Shown piece by piece: positions 12,307 through 21,140 of a stretch of DNA of 64,000 nt; positions within the stretch are counted from its first letter, which is position 1; each line of letters begins with the position of its first letter. The stretch is from Luzula sylvatica (taxonomy: Eukaryota > Streptophyta > Magnoliopsida > Poales > Juncaceae). Made by a program: the position numbers and the translations under genes. The stretch covers positions 15,479,167 through 15,543,166 of the forward strand of contig OX326956.1 of NCBI GenBank assembly GCA_946800325.1, read 5' to 3'. The notes beneath the pieces are model-generated. The model did not search any database, had not been told where the DNA came from, and saw only the letters and a program-made list of their open reading frames with translations.

Positions 12307-12815
12307 TTAAGAATCGGCACGACTTTTGATGCACGAAGCAAAATTTTCAGTACCATTAAGCATGTTGGGGTCTTTTTCGAATTGCGAGCCACGGTATTCT
12401 TTTTGCGGATCCATTTGGGCAATTTTATTCGATACCAGTTCTTTGCCTAATCATGAAACCGAGACTTTGTTGAGTTCTTCTGAACCAGACCCGGTAGGCA
12501 GCTGAGTTGGTCCCGAATCATTAAGGGACATTTCATGATCTTCGCTCTCTCCTGAAGAATTAAGGTTGGAAACATTAGTATTAGTATTCCTATTAAATTA
12601 GCAAAAAAAGAACAAATTCAGTGTATTAATAAAAATAAAACAAATAAAATTAGGGTTTCGTACGTACCAATGGTGCCAACATTATCAATTGATCGAGAAT
12701 CGAAAACATCTCCAGGCCTTACGGCGATGGGGCTAGGTTTTCTCTGTCCCGGCCATGCAAATCGCCGACGAAATGGCGCTTTCGCTTTCTCGTGGGGTGA
12801 GGTTGCTGCCGCCAA
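12307..12815 (-). pseudogene. Gene fragment carried by the Helitron, product unknown
   Basis: An exon from ATG at 12815 to 12668 encodes 49 residues (starting MAAATSPHEKAKAPFRRRFA) and ends in a good donor (G|GTACGTAC). A following exon begins after TCTTCAG at 12551 and stays in phase: GESEDHEMSLNDSGP and on. A TGA (CGA in the likely ancestor) interrupts it at SVS*LGKEL, after which the same frame runs to TAA at 12307-12309. Intact splice signals with a conserved frame and one stop suggest an exon pair captured from a host gene. The family is not recognised. The T-rich 3' region downstream belongs to the Helitron. Confidence 0.6.
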
Positions 12816-13099
12816 AGCTTTGCGCTTCTTGTGAAATGAGAGTAGCGATCGGGGAGGATGGGGTCTATGCTCGAGTCTCCATATCGGACGGCTGCGAGCA
12901 AAGGTAAATAAAAAATCAGACGACAGCGAAGCATGAAGCGTGGAACGTTGTGAAGGCTTGAAAACCGATAAGATTAGTAGTCTTCTAAGATTACATGTTC
13001 AGATTGAAATTGAATGTTTATCTTACTCAAAAATCAATTTCGATGGAGCTCGAAATAATTATACCTATAAAGAGTAGAGGTAATATTTAAATCTCAGTA

Positions 13100-13580
13100 T
13101 CGATGATTAAAGTTAAGAAAAACCTTATTTCAACATTGAAATATGCTGGCGGCGACCTGGCAGCGACCTGGTGGCGTTCCATGGCTTCATTAGAGCTTAA
13201 CTCTCAACAGAAACACTGGAACCCGCTGTTTACTGACGCACGAAACCCGAAAAACGACCATTGTTGTCTTCTCACAGACTCACAGTGTCGACGGCGTCCA
13301 GCTTCGCGTCCAACTTGGATGCGCGAGAAGTCCGCAGCAAAACAGTAGAACTGGTGACCTCGCGAGAACGCCGGACGTTGCATGGGTCTTGCGGAAAACC
13401 CTTGAAATCGCCTGCAGAAATTTGTTGTCGAGGCGAGAAAAGAAAATGGGGAGAGAGAAACTGCAGCAATCTTATACATCGTGAGATCTGAAAGACCAGG
13501 CCATCATGGACCGTGTACAAAAATAATACTGGTGTACTAACACCGAGCCTATGCAAGAATGAAGGGTCAAGATGCAATTC
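13100..13580. other. GC-richer non-repeat segment inside the Helitron
   Basis: This segment has a base composition much closer to genes than to the surrounding element. It holds several overlapping short frames on both strands (up to about 100 codons), none with a recognisable domain. It may be the upstream or leader part of the captured gene at 12307-12815, since it lies 5' of that fragment on the same strand. Strand and product are undetermined. Confidence 0.4.
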
Positions 13581-14367
13581 AAATTTTAGAACTCAATCGA
13601 ACGGCCCATAATCTTTAGGTGACGTGGCACCCAGAAATGCAAGCAAAAATGGTTGCAGTAGTATTATGTCTAGATACCATCCATTTATTCTATTGTTGAT
13701 TCTTTGAAACATTTATTTATTTATTTGTAAATTTAATATAATTAGATAATTATCGTTATAATTGACATAATTATTATATTTATTTTAAGGAATAATATAA
13801 TATAATTATAATTGTAATTGGATTATTTATTTATTTTGGGCTTGATATCGTCTTTTCAAATGTAAATTTGTATATATTATTAAATTATAGTTATATTGAA
13901 TTTAAATATTTATGTATAATACGATCGAAGTATAAATGATTGTAAATAATAATATATAATATATAATAATATTGAGTTAGAAACTAAAAGGATGTATAAA
14001 ATATCTTATCACACGTGTATTCAAAATTATAATTGATTTCATAAATCTTAAAAAGTATAATGATCATTTAATAAATGATAACTCAACGAATATTGAAATT
14101 TTTAGGAATCTAAATTTTTCAATCCAAACAAAAATATTTCCATGACTTGGTAATGTGAATCCATCGATCACATCTCAAGGAATGTGATTACCATGCTCAC
14201 ATTATCGCGATACAAACACACCGTTAAAGTTTATTTTAATATATGCGTTGCATGAGACTCATTGGCATTTTTTATGTCAAGGTATTATCTAATAGTCGAA
14301 CCAAACGGTTTCTAAAGACATTTTTTCTGAATGTGAGCAATGAACAATGACGATAATTTAGTTTATA

Positions 14368-15658
14368 TTAGGAGAATACTCGCGCTACGCAGCGAGAATA
14401 TTAATTATATTTTTCATGATAAAACAAAATACATATAAATATAATAATATTGATAATACCATTTCATAATATAATTATTTTAACTAATTTGTCTATGATT
14501 ATGTATATGATTTATAATTATTTTACATTATGATGAAAAAAAATTTCATTTTCTTAATCAAATAATAACACTTACATTAATGTCATTGTATAATAATAAT
14601 ATATAAAGTATAACATGATTTTACAAAAAAAAACATAACAAAAAATATTATATTGTTGTTCACAATATTTCATACAATATCAAATATAAAATTAATAAAT
14701 CATACAACATACGTAGTAACATATCATTATTTATATAGTACTAACAATTTGTTATTGATTAAAAATACAATGAAGATTATAAATAATATATCAAACCCAA
14801 TAGTGAAAGTACTTTAGTAAACAATATAAAAAATAATTTAGCATAAACATAAATAATTTTATATCATATGATCTTTTAAAATTTTATATTTTTAAAAATA
14901 ACATTATTATATTATTTGATAAGTGTTTATACATTTAATTAATTATTTCGATAGATAAACTTTTTTTATTTCTATTATTTTTCAAAAGGATTAATATTAA
15001 ATTTGTTTGATTATAATTTTTTAAAATAAATATTACTATTTATAATTCTATTATGTTAATAAATAAATAAAATTTTATTTTGTAAAAAAACACTTTTTGC
15101 ATTATATTTTTTACATTATATTTTTACAAATTAAAATTATGGAAAATGGTGTGTATGAATTATGTTAATATGGATGTCAAAATAAAGAGAAAATTAAAAC
15201 GAATATATTTGATGAATTTTTAAAATTAAAATTCTAAAAATAATACATTATGTGCGTTATGTTTATAATATTACATATTAAGTTATTAGTATTACATATA
15301 TAAATTTTTCATCTTCTATTGTATTCACATTTGATCATGTAATCTTATGTGAAATGGTAAATCATTGAATAAACTTAGTTTAATATGAACCTAACCAATA
15401 ATAATAGTCCACATCATTAATATATGATGATGTGGCTTTCTAAGAATTCTTAAAATATAGTGTAAAATAAGGGACACTTAAATGGCTACAAAGAAAAATG
15501 TTTATAAAGAATTAATGATTAATCAATGGTCTAAATTTTGTCACATATCATAATCTAATGGCTAAAAAAAAGTGATGAAAAAATAATGATGTGGCACAGG
15601 AAAATTACACAAATTTGAGTCCAAAATAAGGGTGTTGGTAAATTATCAAAGTATGTGA
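14368..15658 (-). mobile_element. Probable second Helitron, ~1.29 kb, non-coding
   Basis: On the minus strand the right part starts TCACATACTTTGATAATTTA after an A (T15659 on the plus strand). The left part ends with the hairpin CTCGCTGCGTAGCGCGAG, 11 further bases and CTAA, followed by T (A14367 on the plus strand). The 3' hairpin and CTRR end are clear; the 5' end was chosen by the TC rule and is less certain. The interior is extremely AT-rich and has no genes. Confidence 0.5.
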
Positions 15659-15826
15659 TTTTGATAATATAACTGCAAGTCAAAGTAATTGTCATTCTGA
15701 ATCATCCGTAATAGTACATAGGATATTTGTCAGACAAATATATTTGCGTAAACAAGATACCCACTTCGAGTATGTTCACAAACTACTTTATGAGATATAA
15801 ACTACTAATAATGTTATAGGATATTT

Positions 15827-15901
15827 GTCGATTCAATACCCTTTATCTCTATTAAGCTTAGAACATATGTACCTAATAGAGATAAAGGATATTGAATCGA
15901 C
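15827..15901. repeat. 28 bp inverted repeat with 19 bp loop
   Basis: 15827-15854 and 15874-15901 are reverse complements at 27 of 28 positions; the arms begin GTCGATTCAATA. Transcribed, this would form a strong hairpin of miRNA-precursor size. It lies in non-coding sequence between the second Helitron and the MULE. It may equally be the remnant of a foldback element. Confidence 0.85.
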
Positions 15902-16330
15902 CACACTAAATTGGAATATGCACGAAGCATATAATAAGCGATTAACATAATAATTAGTGTAATTAGTCTTCTTAACGAAGATTGTCGCGAATTTTTGTAT
16001 TTGAATTCTCATATTTTGATATGTTTTTAATATTTAGTGTAAATAAAATTAGTACATGTACTAGTATTTTTGTAACTAAAATATAACAAATAATAACATT
16101 GTTCTTACCAAAACATATTTTGGCTGAAATAAATAATTATTATTATTAATTAATTTTGTATAAATGTCAAATCAATATTTTGGTTGGAACTATTTTCCAA
16201 TTTTCCAATAAATATAAAGTTGATTTTTCATGATAACTTTACATTATTGATACATGTGATTTTTATGACTTTACATTTCGAAAAAAATATTGCTACTTTT
16301 TCATCATCCCGTAAATAGCATGTCACAGTA

Positions 16331-16461
16331 GGAAATTTTTGCACAGTAACCATGTCAATTAAGTTAATTAACGAAATAACCAAGTTTTGAAAATATTTCG
16401 CAAAATGTCTTTTGCGCTGTATCATACCCCGCCAGGCGATGTTTCAAACCCCGCTTTTTTC
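16331..16461 (+). repeat. Left terminal inverted repeat of the MULE
   Basis: This pairs with 30888-31019. The most conserved blocks are GTCAATTAAGTTAATTAACG, CAAGTTTTGAAAATATTT and TGCGCTGTATCATACCCCGC. Further inside, 16461-16640 repeats the theme GAAACC, CGC and GGCG several times. Confidence 0.92.
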
Positions 16462-16969
16462 GATTTCCTTCCATCTAGCAGTTTACACGCTTTAATTAGG
16501 ATTAAATATCAATTAAGAATAGGCGACAAATGAAACCGCGCCGGGCGACAAATGAAACCTCGCCTAACACCAGACGTCGCCACGTGTATAAGGCGCTCTT
16601 TGAAACCTCGCATGGCGCCTTTTGAAACCCCGCTTTTTTCACAGAAACTAATTACCCCTCTTTCTTCCTCTTCTTTCTTCCTCGGTCTCTCTCTTCCTCT
16701 TCTTTCTTCCTCTTCTTTCTTCATCTTCTTCTCTGTTTTCTTCTTCTTTTTTCTTCTTCTAAGAGGTGTGTATTCTTGTTTTTCTTCTTCTTTTGTTCAA
16801 GATTGACTATATATTTGTTATATTTTTAGTTAAATGTGTCAATTTGTTGTTTTAAGTGACAGATCTAAAGTTATAAGATCGTGATTTTTGACGATTTGGA
16901 CTAGAAATTGAAGATTTTCACCTTGCATTAGAAGGTACATTTCTTGTTTCCTATGTAATTGTTTTAGTT

Positions 16970-17330
16970 AGAATATGTAGATAGTTTGGTAGAATATGTA
17001 GAATTTTAAAATTGTAGAATGTGTAGAATGTGTAGAATTGTAGAATTGTAGAATATATAGAATTGTAGATGTAGAATTAGAATTGTAGAATTTTAGGATT
17101 ATAGAATTGTAGAATATATAAAATTGTAGAATTGTAGAATTGTAGAATAGGTAGAATTCTAGAATTGTAGGATTGTAGAATTGTAGAATATATAAAATTG
17201 TAGAATATGTAGAATTGTAGAATATGTAGAATTGTAGAATTGTAGAATATATAGGATTGTAGAATTAGGATTGTAGAATTGTATAATTGTAGGATTGTAG
17301 AATCTGTAGAATTAAACTTGTTTGAATAGG
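16970..17330. repeat. Irregular TAGAATTG-type low-complexity tract
   Basis: Dozens of variants of GTAGAATTGTAGAATATG in loose tandem, inside the MULE between its CT-rich leader and the transposase start. It is probably intronic or leader sequence of the transposase gene. Confidence 0.85.
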
Positions 17331-18691
17331 TAGAATTTAAAAAATGAAACTTATTTGTAAAATTTTAAGATTGAATAGGTAATTGTTATTAAGAATTTAA
17401 AATAAATTTGACACAACAATAACATGTAGTGCAAGCATGGAAGGGGCGTCATTTTGTATTTTTTGGGACGGTAATATTGTTAGGAACGAAAATATACCCC
17501 GTTATGAAGGAGGTAGAAGTACGTTAGTAATTTTACCAAATGGAAGTAGTTTTACGGATTTGATAAATTTGGTTCATAATTACACTGGAATAAATACAGA
17601 GATGTATGATATAATATTGAAAACGAATTGGCTATTTCAATCTGGAGTTTGGGATATTGTTGAAATTAACAGTGATTCAAGTTTAAGAATGTTGATGGCA
17701 ACTATTACTGGAGGTTATAACCAATTGTTTGTTGAAAAAATAGTTAAATATAATCCTCGATCGTATGAACAATTTGCGGGGCCCTCGGAACGCGTGGCAA
17801 AAGAGAGTTATGTAGAATTAGAGGAAGATATGGAGGAAGAAAAAGAAAAAGAAGAGACGGAGGAAGAAGAGGATAGTAGTGAAAGTAGTGTTCCGGAAAT
17901 TGATATCGATTACGTGGTTAATGCCTCTAGTCAAGGTGGGGAGTGGATAAATGGAATGAAAATGACAGAGGATATTCCCGAAATTTTTGAAAATGATGAA
18001 TGGGTTGATTTGATGGTATGTGAAGATGGAGATGACGATAATGATCAAATAAATGAGTTGTCATCCGATATATCATGGCACGGGCTATTGTTTGCAACCA
18101 AGAAAGGATTGCAACACGAGTTGAAAGAATGGTCGATCAAGAATTATGTAGAGTTTCGGGTAGAGAAAAGTAATAGAAGTGAATATCAAATATGTTGTGT
18201 TAAAGAAGAATGTGTGTGGAGATTGCGTGCAATTGTGCCCAAAAATGGAATATCATGGAAAATTACTAAATTCAAAGGAGGTCATACGTGTGTTAATTCT
18301 GGTGTTGCGTCTCGCAATCGCCAATTGAATGCCCAACACATTTGTGCTATGATCCTTCCATGTTTACGGCAAGATTTAACTCTTGATCCTCTGAATATTA
18401 AAGAATTGGTTTTTAGAAAATATGGTATGTAAATTAGTTATAGGACTGCATGGGAAGCACGATCAGGTGTGATTACTTTAATTTACGGAAAATGGGAGGA
18501 TTCTTATGCCGATTTGCCGTCGTATATGAAGATGTTACAAATGAGAGATCCCAGTACTATTGTGGATTTCTATTATGGTAACGATCCTCCCGATAATTTA
18601 TATTTCCAAAGGTTGTTTTGGGGATTGGGGGCCTCAATTAAAGGTTTCTGACATTGTCGCCCGGTTCTGAGTGTCGATGGTACCCATTTGC

Positions 18692-19988
18692 TGAAAGAAA
18701 TACAGTTTAGGATCAACCGTAAAAGTGTACACAAGGATAAACGAACGTACGCGTTCATGGGCATAACTTTCAGTTAAGGAATCCGATTTGATTGGTTCAA
18801 ATTGGGTTAGATAGATAATGAGATTATCTATAACTTTCATGTAGAAATATATTTCATTTGAACGAAGTATCAGTGTCGTTTCAATGAAATACCGAAAGGG
18901 TACAACAGTTTGACATACAGTTAGTAAAACTGTCATAACTTTTGCATACGAACTCCAATTGGTCTGGCCTAAATTGGGTTGGAAAGATAATAAGATTATC
19001 TACAACTTTCGTGAAGGTTGAAAGTCTGTTAAAGGAATATAACAATTTCGTTTTGACAGAATACTGAAAGGGTACATGCAGTTTTCCGTGTGAAAATGTG
19101 TATATAGGATATACATACCTTTTGGCCCATCCTAATCCTATGTGATATAAATAGGATATTTCTCTCTCCTTTATTCAGACAATTCAGTCTAATTCATTCT
19201 ATCCAGAGAATTAATCTTGAAATAGTTATAGATAATGAGTTTCATGTAGAAATATATTTCATTTGAACGAAGTATCAATGTCGTTTCAATGAAATACCGA
19301 AAGGGTGCAACAGTTTGACATACAGTTAGTAACACTGTCATATCTTTTGCATACGAACTCCAATTGGGCTGGGACAAATTGGGTTGGAAAGATAATAAGA
19401 TTATCTACAACTTTCGTGAAGGTTGAAAGTCTGTTAAAGGAATTTAACAATTTCGTTTTGACAGAATACTGAAAGGGTACATGCAGTTTTCTGTGTGAAA
19501 AGGTGTATATAGGATATAAATACCTTTTGGCCCATTCAAATCATATGTGATATAAATAGGATATTTCTCTCTCCTCTATTCAAACAATTCAGTCTAATTC
19601 ATTCTATCCAGAGAATTAATCTTGAAATAGAGAGTCATCTTTCAGAGAGTGAAAGGGTGCAAAAAGAGAGAAACGAGAAAAATAGTTTTTTCTCGGTTTA
19701 GAGAATCAATCCGATCAAGCAAGTTTACCGGTATATCGTCTAGGCAGGTATACCCGTAACCGAGGTGCTACGACTCACGGTGGATACGAGTAGAGGGGCG
19801 ACACATGTGGCTCTTAGAAGAGAAGGATGCGAGCGATCAACCCGTCGTGCGTGATCAATTTCACGCTGGTAATGGTCTATCCTACTTTGCATCGTACTCT
19901 CGAAGTCGAGGCGTGATCTCGGGATTTGGAAACCGGACCGGGCCTTCATATCCGCTGCGCGGGTCCGGGGTCGGGATAATGCCCTTCA
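18692..19988 (+). repeat. 5' LTR (1297 bp)
   Basis: It is longer than the 3' LTR because it contains an internal tandem duplication of roughly 400 bp (about 18825-19220 repeated at 19225-19640). It lacks about 90 bp that the 3' LTR has near 26850-26945. Outside these indels the two LTRs differ at roughly a dozen sites in the first 350 bp. Confidence 0.93.
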
Positions 19989-19989
19989 G

Positions 19990-20001
19990 TGGTATCAGAG
20001 C
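19990..20001 (+). other. Primer-binding site, initiator tRNA-Met
   Basis: TGGTATCAGAGC begins one base after the 5' LTR and is complementary to the 3' end of plant initiator tRNA-Met, the usual primer of Ty1/copia reverse transcription. Confidence 0.93.
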
Positions 20002-20248
20002 GATCGCCATCGATTCGAGAGTCGAATCATAGTCGTATATTGGATATACGCACGGGTTATCAAAGTTCGTACCCGTTTGCATGATGTTACATATAGAGAA
20101 AGTCAAATTTCGTTAAAATCACAAGTGAATTCACTAGAGATCAATCAAAAGTTGATTGAGAGTATCTAGGAATGATCGTGAAAAGGTTTCATGATTTGTC
20201 ATTTTGGAAACGAGCGAAAATAGAGGAAACTGCAGAAAAATTGCATAG

Positions 20249-20661
20249 TCCGTTACAACGGACTAGGAGTTCCGTTGTAACGGACCCTGTATATGATACA
20301 GGGATTTGGGGAAAATCTGCAGAAATCACATAGTCCGTTATAACGGACTAGGAATTCCGTTGTAACGGACCTTGTATATGATACAGGGATGTGAGGAGGA
20401 CTGTGAATAAACGCATAGTCCGTTACAATGGACTAGGAGTTCCGTTGTAACAGACCTTGTATATAATACGAGGATGCGGGGATGCCTTTGGCTTCCTTTG
20501 GAGTCCGTTGCAACGGACATGGTCCGTTATAACGGAATAGTTTCTGGAAATTTTGGACAAAAATTCGCAGTTAAGTTCGTTGTAACGGACTATGGTCCGT
20601 TGTAACGGAAGTGAAAGAGAATTGAGGTCCGTTGTAACGGACTATGGTGCGTTACAACGGA
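20249..20661. repeat. Array of 12 palindromic TCCGTTRYAACGGA motifs
   Basis: In the untranslated leader of the retrotransposon, 12 copies of TCCGTTRYAACGGA (eight perfect, four with one or two changes) occur as six pairs spaced about 20-30 bp apart. The first three pairs sit in a ~90 bp tandem unit that also contains CTGTATATGATACAGG-type inverted sequence. Each palindrome holds two opposed AACGG cores, which is the core of MYB-binding and M-phase-specific activator elements. A regulatory role is inference. Confidence 0.9.
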
Positions 20662-20958
20662 ATAGTCTCTGGATGGTGATTTTGTTTTCGCGATAACTTT
20701 GGCTACGAAGCTCGGAATTTTGAGTTCTTTATATCGATATGATCGGCATCAATCATACTAGCATTTAAGATAAGTAATTATTTAGAATAATTAATCTTCC
20801 TAAATAAATCATATGCATTTTGAAAATCTTGTGATAGTGATATAATATGATTATGTCACGAATTTAAGAAACATGAATTTCATGATCCCTCATAATATTT
20901 AAGTCATGGAAATGCCTTCCATATTCACAACCACTATGTTCGGTACTACGTCTCACAT

Positions 20959-21140
20959 GGGTTAAGGCCAAAGCCGACATGGGTTATTGTAGCTATCAAT
21001 GGAGTGGCAAGCGTTAAATAGGGACTGATAAGGGTTAAGGTCAAAGCCGACTTATTAGTAGTTTATTTGAACGATACATTTGAGTATGGTTGTGACTTAA
21101 CCGTCCAAGCCAATAAGGGTTAAGGCCAAAGCCGACTCGA
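20959..21140. repeat. Three spaced repeats of GGGTTAAGGCCAAAGCCGAC
   Basis: A 20 bp motif occurs near 20959, 21032 and 21117, with one substitution in the middle copy, at spacings of about 73-86 bp, inside the non-coding leader of the retrotransposon. It may be the remnant of a tandem repeat. Its function is unknown. Confidence 0.8.

Larger units (their letters stand above)
11896..13674 (-). mobile_element. Non-autonomous Helitron, 1779 bp
   Basis: Read on the minus strand the element starts TCTAGACATAATACTACTGC. It ends with a GC-rich hairpin (CCCGCGCAATTGCGCGGG), a short spacer and CTAG, at plus positions 13674 and 11896. It sits between A (11895) and T (13675) with no target duplication. 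These are the defining marks of Helitrons: 5' TC, 3' CTRR, hairpin about 10 bp before the end, insertion in AT. Joining the flanks recreates TTTACAAAAA|TACC, which matches the intact sequence of copy 1 at about 10840-10853. No Rep/helicase is encoded. The cargo is a two-exon gene fragment (12307-12815) and a GC-richer region at 13100-13580 of unknown origin. Confidence 0.85.
11779..14223. mobile_element. Harbinger-type element, copy 2, split by a Helitron
   Basis: This copy abuts copy 1 and shares the TTA at 11776-11778; the other TTA is at 14224-14226. Its right end CAAACACACCG resembles that of copy 1, but its left terminus is truncated or rearranged. Without the Helitron at 11896-13674 it is about 666 bp. 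Its interior matches copy 1 on both sides of the Helitron: ATGTGACATTCCATTCCATTTACAAAAA to the left, and TACCATCCATTTATTCTATT to the right. Confidence 0.62.

Noticed and set aside
16509..16806. Lys/Glu-rich frame on the minus strand and Ser/Phe-rich frame on the plus strand
   Set aside because: Both are translations of the CT-rich leader tract of the MULE transposase gene.
19740..20106. Short frames in the 5' LTR and leader
   Set aside because: They lie across LTR and primer-binding site sequence, and the related frames at 26902-27154 are their LTR duplicates.
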